Origin: Leisingera sp. ANG-M1
Lineage (GTDB): Bacteria > Pseudomonadota > Alphaproteobacteria > Rhodobacterales > Rhodobacteraceae
Length of the DNA: 64,000 bases
Direction: 5' to 3'
Assembly: GCF_000813745.1 (NCBI RefSeq)
Contig: NZ_JWLC01000008.1
Location: 211,604 to 275,603 of the forward strand
The notes below the pieces were generated by a model that worked only from the letters and a program-made list of their open reading frames with translations, was not told the origin of the DNA and searched no databases. A program made the translations under genes and the position numbers. Shown here piece by piece: positions 1-8,974 of this stretch (the stretch's first letter is position 1; each line of letters begins with the position of its first letter).

Positions 1-83
1 TAGAGGATCACCAGCGAAATCCAGACCGGAGACAGCTGGTAAATGATACGCCCAGCAATTTCGAGTGTGCTAAGAGGTTCCAT
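1..83 (-). CDS. ABC transporter permease, N-terminal fragment
   Basis: Only the first 27 codons lie in the window; the gene runs off the left edge. The peptide starts MEPLSTLEIAGRIIYQ, an N-terminus leading into what looks like the first membrane helix. It starts 15 bases after the stop of a DppB-type permease on the same strand. In peptide/nickel ABC operons that position normally holds the second permease (DppC/OppC type), so this is the inferred identity. The visible sequence alone is too short to prove the family. Confidence 0.55.
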   Translation of the reverse strand, partial: MEPLSTLEIAGRIIYQLSPVWISLVIL

Positions 84-98
84 ACTCTGCTGCCTTCC

Positions 99-1151
99 TT
101 AAGAGATCCGGATACGCGGGTTCAGGTACACATAGCCGATATCGGAGATCAGCTGAGTGACCAGCACCACGACAACTGAGACCACGGAGACGGCCAGCAG
201 CAGTTCGATGTCATTATTGCCGGCAGCTTCCACCAGCACCCAGCCGAAGCCCTTGTAGTTGAACAGGGTCTCGACGATCACCACGCCGTTCAGCAGCCAG
301 GGGAACTGCAGCATGATGACGGTGAAGGGGGCGATCAGCGCGTTGCGCAGGGCATGCTTGATCACGATGTTGTGGAAGCTGACGCCTTTCAGACGCGCGG
401 TACGGATGTATTGCGCGGTCATCACCTCGGTCATCGAGGCGCGGGTCATGCGGGCGATATAGCCCATGCCGTAGAGAGCAATTGTCAGCACCGGCAGGAA
501 GAAGTTTTCAAAGGTCGGGTTGTCCATCGCCGAGGTGGCGGTGCCTTTGAACCATTTCAGGCCGACAGTGGAGGATGTGAAAACGGCGATGAAGATCACG
601 CCGGACACGTATTCCGGGGTTGCTGTGGTCAGGATCGAGGCGGTCGACAGGCTGCGGTCGGTGGCAGAGCCTTCGCGCATGCCGGCCAGAACGCCGATGA
701 GCAGCGCCGACGGCACCATGATCAGGAGCACGCAAAGCATCAGGAAGCCGGTGTTGCCCAGGCGTTCCGAAACGATCACGGAGACTTCGTCCTTGAAGCG
801 GGTCGAATAGCCCCAGTCGCCTTGCAGGATGCCGCAGAAAGTCGACGCGTTTGCGGCTTCTTCCGCGGTCACGGTGCCGGTGATGCAGCGCCCTGTAAAG
901 CCCTCCTCGGTCTCCCGGGTCCAGCCCGGCAGAACACCCAGCCACTGGCCGTATTTCGAGACCATGGGGCCGCCATAGCCGTTGGCATCCAGCCAACTGG
1001 CCACAGCCTCGTCCGACATACGGAAGTTGCCCTGGGTTTTGGCGAGTTTCTCAAGGTTCGGGTATAGGTTCGTCAGAAAGAACACGATGAACGTCAGGCA
1101 CAAGGCCGTCAGCAGCATCACGCCCGATCGGCGGAGAATAAATAGTCCCAT
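99..1151 (-). CDS. Peptide-type ABC transporter permease (DppB/OppB family)
   Basis: 350 residues, the usual length for an inner-membrane permease of the peptide/opine/nickel ABC importers. An N-terminal helix is followed by a long periplasmic stretch (about residues 30-130). Several membrane helices follow, with the conserved EAA-type cytoplasmic loop near residues 250-275 (RTARLKGVSFHNIVIKHALRNA), where the ATPase would dock. The C-terminal segment (VVIVETLFNYKGFGW) is typical of DppB. It lies between a substrate-binding protein gene upstream and a second permease gene downstream, so it is one half of the membrane channel. The substrate cannot be read from the sequence. Confidence 0.9.
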   Translation of the reverse strand: MGLFILRRSGVMLLTALCLTFIVFFLTNLYPNLEKLAKTQGNFRMSDEAVASWLDANGYGGPMVSKYGQWLGVLPGWTRETEEGFTGRCITGTVTAEEAANASTFCGILQGDWGYSTRFKDEVSVIVSERLGNTGFLMLCVLLIMVPSALLIGVLAGMREGSATDRSLSTASILTTATPEYVSGVIFIAVFTSSTVGLKWFKGTATSAMDNPTFENFFLPVLTIALYGMGYIARMTRASMTEVMTAQYIRTARLKGVSFHNIVIKHALRNALIAPFTVIMLQFPWLLNGVVIVETLFNYKGFGWVLVEAAGNNDIELLLAVSVVSVVVVLVTQLISDIGYVYLNPRIRIS

Positions 1152-1221
1152 GGGGTCCCCTGTCAGTCTGGCGGATCGGACCCGCCTGTAATTGCGGGTC
1201 TCTTATCATCTATGCTGGAAG

Positions 1222-1247
1222 GCACCGCCCCGGGGATGGGGCGGTGC
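1222..1247 (-). terminator. Intercistronic hairpin between binding protein and permease genes
   Basis: A perfect 10-base stem (GCACCGCCCC at 1222-1231 with GGGGCGGTGC at 1238-1247) and a 6-base loop lie between the binding protein stop and the permease start. There is no long T-run, so it is more likely a partial terminator or mRNA-stabilising hairpin. Such hairpins often keep the binding protein more abundant than the permeases. That role is inferred. Confidence 0.55.
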
Positions 1248-1275
1248 TGATGTCAGAAGCCTTGCTCAGGAACGC

Positions 1276-2940
1276 TTACGCGGCCCAGCCCCACTTGTAG
1301 TGGTGATGCTCGAAGGAGATGTGCATGCCGGCACCGGCCACACCTTCGCGCGAATGGCGGTACAGCGAACGCCAGTAGGGCTGGATGGTCACGCCTTCTT
1401 CCTGGATCAGGGCCTGGCCCTTGGCCGAGATTTCGCGGCGCTTGTCCGCGTCGGCGATCGACAGAGCTTCGGCCAGCAGGGCGTCGAACTCCGCGTTTTC
1501 CCAGCCGAACTCGTTCCAGGCTTCGCCCGACTTATAGGCGAGCGCCCAGATCTGCACGCCCAGCGGGCGGTGGTTCCAGTTGGTCGAGGAGAACGGGTAC
1601 TTGGCCCAGTCGTTCCAGAAGGTCGAGCCGGGCAGAACGGTCCGTTTCACCTTGAGCCCGGCATCGCGCATCTGCGCGGCAACCGCGTCGGTGGTGTTCC
1701 GGCGCCAGTCGTCGTCGATCGACAGCAGCTCGTGCTCATAGTCCAGCATGCCGGCTTCTTCCATCAGCGCCTTGGCGGCTGCGGGGTCTGCCTGCTGGGC
1801 CGGCAGTTCGGCATATTCCGGATGGATCGGGCCGACATGGTGGTTTTCCGCCGGAGCGCCGCGGCCGCCATAGCCGAGTTCGAGGCAGACCGCATTGTCG
1901 ACGCACATCTGAATCGCCTTGCGGACCCGCTTGTCGGCATAGACTTTCTTGCCGTCGATTTCCGCCAGCTGGTTCGGGCGGATAACCATGGTCGCCATGG
2001 TGACAACTTCGGACTTCTGGTAGCCGAGGCCGTCCAGAACGTCGATGAATTCACCCACGGATTCGTGCAGCATGTCGACTTCGTCGGATTCCAGCGCTGC
2101 CATCCAGGAGGACGGGTCGGTGCCGAAATCGATGTATTCGATGCGGTCCAGCGCCGGCTTGCCGAACACGGCCTCGCCCCACCAGGTGTGCTCGGTGTTG
2201 CGCTCCAGCGCTGCCTTCACGCCGACTTCCAGCTCGGTCAGCAGGTAGGGGCCGGTGCCCACGTTGCTGAGGAAGTCGTTGGTCTGGTAGCTGGAGTGCA
2301 CGATGGCGGCCGGGTAGTCAGCCATGCCGGCGACCAGCGAGATGTCGGAAGACGGCAGGTTCAGCTTGACGGTGTGGCTGTCGACCACTTCGATGCCGCC
2401 GTCGATGGCCTGGCCGGAGTCCGCGTCCACCAGGGTGCCGAAACGGCCCGCCATGGAATTGCCTTCGAGCGACTTGTCGCACCAGCCGGCGATGTTGCGG
2501 GCCACGTCATCCGCGGTGAAGTCGTCGCCATTGCTCCACTTCACGCCCTTGCGGACGTTCAGGGTATAGACGGTGGCGTCTTCGTTGATTTCCCAGCTTT
2601 CCAGCAGCATCGGGCTGAAGGAGCCGTCATTGTTGTATTCAACGAGATATTCCAAGGTGCCGCGGGTCTGGTTGCCCATTTCCGACCAGTCATAGGTGCG
2701 CGGGTCTTTGAGCGGGCGCACGCTGGCCTGTACGCGCAGGGTGCCGCCTTCTTTCATGCCTTCAGCGGCCTTGGCCGGTGCGGCCATGCCGATCATGCCA
2801 TAGGCTGCGGTTGCAGTTACACCAAGTGCGGTCGCACGGGTCAGGAACTCCCGGCGGTCGAGCTTGCCATCCAGCACTTCTTTGGCGTGCATCTTGGCTG
2901 CCCAATGGATCGGGGCTCCGTTGATGGTGTCTTTGGTCAT
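1276..2940 (-). CDS. ABC transporter substrate-binding protein (SBP_bac_5 family), Tat-exported
   Basis: 554 residues, typical of family 5 periplasmic binding proteins for peptides, opines or similar solutes. The N-terminus carries a twin-arginine signal: R29-R30 in DRREFLT, then a hydrophobic stretch and an Ala-rich cleavage region near residue 58. The mature part shows the expected features, including the start-strand motif [13 protein letters not shown], a [12 protein letters not shown]-type segment and [11 protein letters not shown]. It is the first gene of the transporter group on the minus strand, followed by a hairpin and then the permeases. A Tat signal is compatible with folding before export. 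The ligand is unknown. Confidence 0.93.
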   Translation of the reverse strand: MTKDTINGAPIHWAAKMHAKEVLDGKLDRREFLTRATALGVTATAAYGMIGMAAPAKAAEGMKEGGTLRVQASVRPLKDPRTYDWSEMGNQTRGTLEYLVEYNNDGSFSPMLLESWEINEDATVYTLNVRKGVKWSNGDDFTADDVARNIAGWCDKSLEGNSMAGRFGTLVDADSGQAIDGGIEVVDSHTVKLNLPSSDISLVAGMADYPAAIVHSSYQTNDFLSNVGTGPYLLTELEVGVKAALERNTEHTWWGEAVFGKPALDRIEYIDFGTDPSSWMAALESDEVDMLHESVGEFIDVLDGLGYQKSEVVTMATMVIRPNQLAEIDGKKVYADKRVRKAIQMCVDNAVCLELGYGGRGAPAENHHVGPIHPEYAELPAQQADPAAAKALMEEAGMLDYEHELLSIDDDWRRNTTDAVAAQMRDAGLKVKRTVLPGSTFWNDWAKYPFSSTNWNHRPLGVQIWALAYKSGEAWNEFGWENAEFDALLAEALSIADADKRREISAKGQALIQEEGVTIQPYWRSLYRHSREGVAGAGMHISFEHHHYKWGWAA

Positions 2941-2977
2941 TTAGGTCTCCCTGTTGTACCGTTTGGTTTTTGTCTTT

Positions 2978-3100
2978 CGAAACGGATATTGGCCCGGCGG
3001 CTGCCAGGCGTCAGTGTTAGGTGTTGTGGATTAAAGTTTCCCCATACCCGCATTCGGGCAGAGATATGTCGTTTCGTCAATGCACAGTTTCGGCGTTTCG
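2978..3100. promoter_or_regulatory. Repeated GTTTCG words upstream of the transporter operon
   Basis: The 298-base gap between the AraC-type gene and the binding protein gene holds GTTTCG at 3071, 3087 and 3095 and the inverted form CGAAAC at 2978. AraC-type activators often bind repeated half-sites in front of the operon they control, and the regulator lies directly upstream. The link is inferred from position and repetition only; no consensus is known to me. Confidence 0.3.
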
Positions 3101-3238
3101 AGGTAAAATTGCGACATTTGTGGCGTCGTTTTTCTGTTTTGATTTGGGATGCCGATGCATACTGTTCAAAACTGCCCAGTAATTAGGCGGATCTGGAGGG
3201 AATCCGGGTAAGCGGCCGGAATCTTCTGCCTGATCAAA

Positions 3239-4051
3239 CTATTGCGATCTTGAGCGGGCTGTTTTGCGCAGCGTACTTGGGGTCTTCCCGGTGTGCTGCG
3301 AGATGAAGCGGGTGAAATAGGCCGCGCTGCCGAACCCCAGCTGGGCGGCAATATCGCGGATCGGCAGGTCGGAGGTGATCAGCAGGGTGCGGGCAGCATG
3401 CAGCTGGCGCTCTGTCAGCAAAGCGGCGGCAGTCTTGCCGGTTTCCGCTTTGCAGACCCGGGTCAAATGGGTCGGAGTCACCTGCAGCGCGGCCGCATGG
3501 GCCGCCATGCTGTCCTGGGTGCCTTGCAAATCGGCCACCCGGGCGCAGTAAGCCTGGCACAAACGCCGCGCCGCGCTGGGGCGGGCGGGCGCGGAGGCAG
3601 GGCCCGGATGCCGGCGCAGGGTAATGGCGGCAAGCTCGCAATAGGAGTGTACCGCACGCCGCCACAAAGGCTGCTGTGCGGCCTGCTCCCGGGAAACCGC
3701 TTCGAACAGCGTGGTCAGGCGGGTTTGCTCCTCGAGCACGGTAAAACGCTTGTGGACCGGGGTTTCCGGGAACGGCTGCATCAGCGGGCCGGTGATGGAC
3801 AGGAACTGGCCCAGGCACTGGCGGGAGAATTCGGCCGACCACAGGGGGCCCGCCGGGATGAAGATTGCGCTGTGCGGCCCGAACCCGCGCTGTTCGCCGT
3901 TCAGGCAGACGCGCCCCTGGCCGCGGGTGATCCAGATCAGCAGATGTTCGCGGCGGGTATGGGCCAAGCTGGTTTGCCAGGCACCGTCGGGCGCCAGACG
4001 GGACAGCGGGGCGGCGATGATCTCCCCGGCGAGATTCGGATCAAAAGGCAT
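3239..4051 (-). CDS. AraC-family transcriptional regulator
   Basis: 270 residues. The N-terminal half (about 1-140) looks like the cupin-type sensing domain of AraC regulators, with an HTRREHLLIW segment and a strand pattern. The C-terminal 100 residues form the double helix-turn-helix domain; the last helix-turn-helix is the familiar IRDIAAQLGFGSAAYFTRFI near residues 230-250. It ends about 300 bases upstream of the binding protein gene on the same strand, so it is a good candidate for local control of the transporter in response to the imported solute. That link is inferred. Confidence 0.9.
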   Translation of the reverse strand: MPFDPNLAGEIIAAPLSRLAPDGAWQTSLAHTRREHLLIWITRGQGRVCLNGEQRGFGPHSAIFIPAGPLWSAEFSRQCLGQFLSITGPLMQPFPETPVHKRFTVLEEQTRLTTLFEAVSREQAAQQPLWRRAVHSYCELAAITLRRHPGPASAPARPSAARRLCQAYCARVADLQGTQDSMAAHAAALQVTPTHLTRVCKAETGKTAAALLTERQLHAARTLLITSDLPIRDIAAQLGFGSAAYFTRFISQHTGKTPSTLRKTARSRSQ

Positions 4052-4174
4052 CGGTTATCTTGGGTCACAGGAACAAAATTGATCGGCTGCAAAAGGCCAT
4101 GAATCACTGATTCTGGCAAGTTGCTGCCGAACAAAATGAACCGGCCCTGAAACAGGGCGGCATCGTGCCTGGAT

Positions 4175-5035
4175 TCAGCCCAGAGCCACTTGGTGCCAAT
4201 CTTTCATCCGGGCGCGGAACCAGCTGCGCTGGCGCTTGGCGAAGCGCCGGGTGGCGATGGCCGCCCGCTCCTCAGCTTCGGCCAGAGAGATTTCGCCCGT
4301 GGCATAGTCCATCAGCTCCGGCACGCCGATTGCCCTGCAGGAAGGGAGGGCAGGATCGTAGCGGTCCTGCATCGCCTCGATCTCGGCCATTGCGCCCTGG
4401 TCCAGCATCAGGCCAAAGCGCTTGCGGATGCGGGCCTCCAGCCACGCCTTGTCCGAGTTCAGAACCAGCGGGGTGCAGTTTGACAGCGGCAGCTCCGGGG
4501 CCGGGGTGTCATCCTGCCAGCTGGCCAAGGGGCGGCCGGTGGCCTTCAAGACCTCCCAGGCGCGCTGCACGCGGGCGCGGTTCTGCAAATCAATCCGGCT
4601 GGCGGTTTCCGGATCCAATTCCGCCCGCAATGCTTCCAGGGACAAGGTGTCGCCTTCTGCCCGGACTGCGGGAGGAGTGGGCGGGATTTCAGCCATGCCC
4701 TCGGTCAATGCGGTGAAATAGAGCCCGGTGCCGCCAACGATGATCACCCGGTCAGGGCCGTTCAGCATTGGCAGCACCTCGCGCAGCCAATGACCGGCGG
4801 AGTATTCGGCGTCATAGGGCTGATGACCATAAAGCGCGTGCGGCGCTTGCGCCTCTTCCACGGTTGAGGGGCGCGCGGTGATCACCCGCCAGCAGTCATA
4901 AACCTGACTGGCATCAGCATTGACGATGACACCGCCCTGGCGTGCGGCGATCTCCAGCGCCAGTGCGGATTTGCCCGAGGCGGTGGGGCCTGCGATCAGA
5001 ACGGGCAGGTCCGGGTCGATATCGGGCAGGTTCAT
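4175..5035 (-). CDS. miaA: tRNA dimethylallyltransferase
   Basis: 286 residues from the chosen ATG; an upstream extension would add 37 atypical residues, so it was not used. The enzyme transfers a dimethylallyl group to the N6 of A37 in tRNAs that read codons starting with U. The P-loop [12 protein letters not shown] lies near residue 14, and the family segments [18 protein letters not shown] and [14 protein letters not shown] follow in order. The arginine-rich C-terminal part ([16 protein letters not shown]) is the usual tRNA-binding end. It is divergent from pyrH, with 128 bases between the two starts. Confidence 0.96.
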   Translation of the reverse strand: MNLPDIDPDLPVLIAGPTASGKSALALEIAARQGGVIVNADASQVYDCWRVITARPSTVEEAQAPHALYGHQPYDAEYSAGHWLREVLPMLNGPDRVIIVGGTGLYFTALTEGMAEIPPTPPAVRAEGDTLSLEALRAELDPETASRIDLQNRARVQRAWEVLKATGRPLASWQDDTPAPELPLSNCTPLVLNSDKAWLEARIRKRFGLMLDQGAMAEIEAMQDRYDPALPSCRAIGVPELMDYATGEISLAEAEERAAIATRRFAKRQRSWFRARMKDWHQVALG

Positions 5036-5163
5036 CAGGGCAGGGTCCGTCCTTAAGTCCAGTTCCGCAAATCTGTGCGGAAACCGCGCCGCGCGGATTG
5101 AAACCGGCGGCGATTTACTCCATTTTGCGCGCAAAATAACCCTCACATCTTCTGGAGCGCAAC

Positions 5164-5913
5164 ATGCCTCAACCGCAAGACAAGCCGGAACTGGATCCGG
5201 CCGCCGCCTATAAACGCGTCATGCTGAAAATTTCGGGCGAGGCATTGATGGGCGATCAGGGGTTCGGCCTGCATCCGCCGACCGTGCAACGCATCGCAAA
5301 AGAAGTGAAATCGGTGCAGGAGATGGGCGTCGAGATCTGCATGGTGATCGGCGGCGGCAATATCTTCCGCGGCCTGTCGGGCTCGGCGCAAGGCATGGAG
5401 CGCACCACCGCCGATTACATGGGCATGATGGCCACCGTGATGAATGCGCTGGCGATGCAGTCGGCGCTGGAAGGGCTTGGCGTCTTCACCCGGGTGATCT
5501 CGGCGATCCGCATGGATGAGGTGGCAGAACCCTATATCCGCCGCCGCGCTGTGCGGCACCTGGAGAAGAAACGGGTCTGCATTTTTGCGGCCGGCACCGG
5601 CAACCCCTATTTCACCACTGACACCGCCGCGACCCTGCGCGCCAACGAGATGGCCTGCGAGGCGATCTTTATGGGCAAGAACGGTGTCGATGGCGTCTAT
5701 GATAAGGACCCGGCGCTGCATGACGACGCGGTGCGCTATGACGAGATCAGCTATGACGAGGTTTTTGCAAAGCGCCTGAAGGTGATGGATGCCTCGGCAA
5801 TCGCGCTGGCCCGTGACAACAATCTGCCGCTGATCGTGTTCCCGCTGGACGAGCCCGGCGGCTTCCGCGGCATCCTGGCGGGTGAGGGGACTTACACCAA
5901 GATTCAGGGGTAA
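5164..5913 (+). CDS. pyrH: Uridylate kinase (UMP kinase)
   Basis: 249 residues, slightly longer than the E. coli enzyme because of a short N-terminal tail. The enzyme phosphorylates UMP to UDP in pyrimidine nucleotide synthesis. Family hallmarks are visible: [14 protein letters not shown] near residue 20, the glycine loop IGGGNIFRG, and the nucleotide-binding segment [16 protein letters not shown] clear ribosome binding site (TGGAG) precedes the ATG. In many bacteria pyrH sits directly before frr; here an acetyltransferase gene on the opposite strand separates them. Confidence 0.97.
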   Translation: MPQPQDKPELDPAAAYKRVMLKISGEALMGDQGFGLHPPTVQRIAKEVKSVQEMGVEICMVIGGGNIFRGLSGSAQGMERTTADYMGMMATVMNALAMQSALEGLGVFTRVISAIRMDEVAEPYIRRRAVRHLEKKRVCIFAAGTGNPYFTTDTAATLRANEMACEAIFMGKNGVDGVYDKDPALHDDAVRYDEISYDEVFAKRLKVMDASAIALARDNNLPLIVFPLDEPGGFRGILAGEGTYTKIQG

Positions 5914-5971
5914 CCTTCCGGTTTATCTTCGAAAATTAAGAGCGCGGGTCTTGGAACGGGGCCCGTGTTTC

Positions 5972-6451
5972 CTATTCTGCGCCGGGAATCGGGCGAAACA
6001 TTATCGGTTCATCCGCAATAAGGGCCGCGCCGAGCTTTTCATAGAAACTGATTGCGGGCGTGTTCCGGTCCCAGACATTCCACATCACCCGGCCGCAGCC
6101 GGCGTCGCGCCCGATCTGGTCGAGCCTGGCCATAAAGCGCTCGCCCCAGCCCAGGCCGCGGGCGCCGGGACGGATAAACAGGGAGGTCAGGTACACGCTG
6201 CCTTCCAGGGTGTCGGTCCAGAAGCTGAAATTATAAAGCGCATAGCCCGCAGGTGCGCCGTCCTGTTCCGCGATCAGCGCATGGATCAGCGGCTGCGGGC
6301 CGAAACAGAGGCGGTTCAGGCTGTGCTCCATCTTGGCGCGATCCAGCGGCGGGCTGTCCGGATCGATTTCCTGGAAGTAATGGCCGAACTCTTCGGCCAT
6401 CAGGAGAATCGTAGGCAGGTCGCCGGGATTGGCAGTGCGGATTTTTTGCAT
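5972..6451 (-). CDS. GNAT-family N-acetyltransferase
   Basis: 159 residues with the Gcn5-related acetyltransferase fold: a middle strand (GSVYLTSLFIRPGARG) and the acetyl-CoA pyrophosphate loop RGLGWGERFMARL near residues 95-110, then WNVWDRNTPAISFYEKLGA, the usual last helix and strand. These act on amines of small molecules or protein N-termini; the substrate cannot be told here. It lies on the minus strand between pyrH and frr, two genes that are commonly neighbours, which suggests a later insertion. Confidence 0.88.
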   Translation of the reverse strand: MQKIRTANPGDLPTILLMAEEFGHYFQEIDPDSPPLDRAKMEHSLNRLCFGPQPLIHALIAEQDGAPAGYALYNFSFWTDTLEGSVYLTSLFIRPGARGLGWGERFMARLDQIGRDAGCGRVMWNVWDRNTPAISFYEKLGAALIADEPIMFRPIPGAE

Positions 6452-6853
6452 ATGCAGTTCTTGAGCCCCTGGCTGTGCGGTGGTTTCCGGTTCCGCCCTG
6501 TATCCGGATAATTGTACCGGATGTCACGTAGCTGTCATCCGGCGGGGGTATCGCATCAGCGGCGGCAGGGTGTTTATGTCTTGTGAGTGCGGGCAATTGT
6601 ATGGCCTGCCTGCTGCCGGGCTTATTGCGGCCAAAGTTTGCGCGTGGCGCCCCATCGCCGCGCGCTTTCTTCTTTCTGAGGTATCGGGACATTCCCAGCC
6701 GACGGGCTATTTGTTTGCCTGATGGAGGAAGCTGTTTTCCGGTGCAAATTGCCGGGCGTGCCGCGGCAAATCCTCCGCAAGATCGCTATACATCGGCCCG
6801 CCAATGGCTTATGAGCCAATGGAAGACCGCCTCAGATAAGGGGAGAGAGCAGC
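6452..6853. other. 402-base gap between divergent GNAT and frr genes
   Basis: No convincing gene is present; short open frames here lack family features. Two dyads occur near the GNAT start: the 10-base palindrome TATCCGGATA at 6501-6510, and CCGGATG (6517-6523) with CATCCGG (6536-6542). They could be operator sites or a hairpin in the leader. The ribosome binding site for frr (GGGGAGAGA) ends the gap. Nothing else was recognised. Confidence 0.4.
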
Positions 6854-7417
6854 ATGTCTGATGATTTCGAACTGGATACCGACGACCTGAAACGCCGCAT
6901 GGAAGGCGCGATGGCCAACCTGCGCACCGAGTTTGCCTCGCTGCGGACGGGCCGTGCCTCGGCCTCGATGCTGGAGCCGGTGATGGTCGATGCCTACGGC
7001 TCGATGACGCCGATCAACCAGGTCGGCACCGTGAACGTGCCGGAGCCGCGGATGGTCACCATCAACGTCTGGGACAAGTCGCTGGTCGGCAAGGTGGAAA
7101 AGGCGATCCGCGAGTCCGGCCTGGGTATCAATCCGCAGCTCAACGGCACCATCATCATGCTGCCGATCCCGGAGCTGAACGAAGAGCGCCGCCGCGAGCT
7201 GGGCAAGGTCGCCGGCCAGTATGCCGAGCACGCCCGCGTGTCGATCCGCAACGTGCGCCGCGACGGCATGGATCAGATCAAGAAGGCCAAGGCCGATGGC
7301 ATGTCGGAAGACGACCAGAAATTCTGGGAATCCGAGGTGCAGGACCTTACCGACGCAATGATCAAGCATGTGGACGAGGCGCTTGAGACCAAGCAAGCCG
7401 AAATCATGCAGGTCTGA
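6854..7417 (+). CDS. frr: Ribosome recycling factor
   Basis: 187 residues, the normal length. The protein works with EF-G to split the post-termination ribosome. The sequence shows the long helical domain I ([20 protein letters not shown] with TGRASASML), the small beta domain II ([20 protein letters not shown]), and the return helices with the signature [20 protein letters not shown]-type segment. It starts the long envelope operon; uppS begins 9 bases after its stop, so the two are very probably co-transcribed. Confidence 0.98.
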   Translation: MSDDFELDTDDLKRRMEGAMANLRTEFASLRTGRASASMLEPVMVDAYGSMTPINQVGTVNVPEPRMVTINVWDKSLVGKVEKAIRESGLGINPQLNGTIIMLPIPELNEERRRELGKVAGQYAEHARVSIRNVRRDGMDQIKKAKADGMSEDDQKFWESEVQDLTDAMIKHVDEALETKQAEIMQV

Positions 7418-7426
7418 CGGCGCAGC

Positions 7427-8185
7427 ATGCCGGGAGATGTTCATCCGCTAGAAGGCGCTGCCGGTACCGAGCCGGCGGCCCGTTCCGGCCCGCGTCATGT
7501 GGCCATCATCATGGACGGCAACGGCCGCTGGGCGCAGGCCCGGGGACGGCCGCGGCTGTTCGGCCATCATGCCGGCGCGCGCCGGGTGCGGGAAATTGTC
7601 GAGTGCTGCCCTGGTCTGGGCGTGAAATATCTGACCATCTTTGCCTTTTCGACCGAGAACTGGAAGCGGACGCAGACCGAGGTTGCCGGTTTGATGAGCC
7701 TGTTCCGCCGCTATATTTCCAAGGAAATGAATGCCTTGGCCGAACGTAATGTTCGGGTGCGCTTTATCGGCGACCGGGTGCGGTTGGATGAGAAACTGAA
7801 GGCCTTGATGGACAAGCTGGAGCGCAAGACCGAAGGCAACGACGGCACCCAGCTGACCATTGCGCTGAATTACGGCGGCCGCGACGAGGTTGCCCGCGCC
7901 ACCAAGCGGCTGGCCCGCGATGTGGCCGAAGGCCGCCTGAACCCCGAGGACGTCGATCAGGAAACGCTGCCGCGTTATCTGGACACCCATGTGCTGCCGG
8001 ACCCGGACCTTGTGATCCGCACCAGCGGCGAGGCGCGGATTTCGAACTTCCTGCTGTGGCAGTCGGCTTACGCTGAGTACGAATTCATCGACACGCTGTG
8101 GCCGGACTTCACCAGTGAAGAGATGGCGCGGCTGTGCAACAGCTTCGGCCGCCGCGACCGCCGCTTCGGGGCTATTAAGACATGA
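7427..8185 (+). CDS. uppS: Undecaprenyl diphosphate synthase
   Basis: 252 residues. This cis-prenyltransferase extends farnesyl diphosphate with isopentenyl units to the C55 lipid carrier for peptidoglycan and polysaccharide building. The active-site segment HVAIIMDGNGRWAQ near residues 24-37 holds the catalytic Asp, followed by the FSTENWKR substrate segment and the C-terminal LVIRTSGEARISNFLLWQ. Its last four bases overlap the cdsA start (ATGA), so translation is coupled. The N-terminal 22 residues are variable and the true start could be slightly downstream. Confidence 0.97.
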   Translation: MPGDVHPLEGAAGTEPAARSGPRHVAIIMDGNGRWAQARGRPRLFGHHAGARRVREIVECCPGLGVKYLTIFAFSTENWKRTQTEVAGLMSLFRRYISKEMNALAERNVRVRFIGDRVRLDEKLKALMDKLERKTEGNDGTQLTIALNYGGRDEVARATKRLARDVAEGRLNPEDVDQETLPRYLDTHVLPDPDLVIRTSGEARISNFLLWQSAYAEYEFIDTLWPDFTSEEMARLCNSFGRRDRRFGAIKT

Positions 8186-8958
8186 GCGCTGCCAAAGGCC
8201 GCTGGGCCGATCTGATGCCGCGGGTCCTGTCCGCAATCGTAATGGTGGCCGCGGGCGGCTATGCCGTTTGGGCGGGTGGACTGATCTTTGACGTGCTGAT
8301 TGCGCTGTGCTGCGGCGGCATGGTCTGGGAGCTGGTGCGGATGCTGCAGCCGTCGCGCAGCGGCACCGCGCTGCAGCTGGGGGCGGTCTCGGCTGCGGCG
8401 GTGCTGCTGGCCTCGCTGCTGCCGGTTCTGTGGGTGCTGCCCATGCTGGCGGCACCGGTTGCCGCAGGTTTCAATCAGATCCGCGAGCAGCGGCAGTATT
8501 TCACCAGCTTTGCCCTGTGGGTGATGCTGGCAGGTTTCGGCTTTATCTGGCTGCGCGGCCAGATGGGCGTGGATTGGATGCTGTGGCTGATCGGCATCGT
8601 CGTCGCCACGGATGTGGCCGGCTATTTTGCGGGCAAGGCGATCGGCGGGCCGAAGTTCTGGCCGCGGGTCAGCCCCAAGAAGACCTGGAGCGGCACTTTG
8701 GCGGGCTGGCTGGCGGCAGCCATCGTGGGGGCCGTCTTTGCGGCGCAGGCCGGTTTGGGCTATGGCATTGTGGTGCTGTCAGTGCTGCTGTCGATGGCCA
8801 GCCAGGCTGGCGATGTGGCCGAAAGCACCTTGAAGCGGAAGATGGGCGTCAAGGATTCCAGCGCGCTGATTCCCGGCCATGGCGGTCTGTTCGACCGCTT
8901 TGACGGGATGCTGGGCGCGGCGGCCATGTTCCTGGCCGTGACCTTCATCTGGGGCTAA
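8182..8958 (+). CDS. cdsA: Phosphatidate cytidylyltransferase (CDP-diacylglycerol synthase)
   Basis: 258 residues, mostly hydrophobic, with about seven membrane helices. It makes CDP-diacylglycerol from CTP and phosphatidic acid, the branch point for phospholipids. The C-terminal signature is complete: ESTLKRKMGVKDSS followed by LIPGHGGLFDRFDG, with the acidic residues that bind metal. The start overlaps the uppS stop by four bases, and dxr follows 16 bases after its stop. Confidence 0.96.
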   Translation: MSAAKGRWADLMPRVLSAIVMVAAGGYAVWAGGLIFDVLIALCCGGMVWELVRMLQPSRSGTALQLGAVSAAAVLLASLLPVLWVLPMLAAPVAAGFNQIREQRQYFTSFALWVMLAGFGFIWLRGQMGVDWMLWLIGIVVATDVAGYFAGKAIGGPKFWPRVSPKKTWSGTLAGWLAAAIVGAVFAAQAGLGYGIVVLSVLLSMASQAGDVAESTLKRKMGVKDSSALIPGHGGLFDRFDGMLGAAAMFLAVTFIWG

Positions 8959-8974
8959 CCAGACAGGAAAGAAC

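Noticed and set aside
1192-3186. A 664-codon open frame on the plus strand opposite the binding protein gene
   Set aside because: It is the high-GC shadow of the minus-strand SBP gene, shows no family motifs, and its amino-acid makeup is that of a reverse frame.
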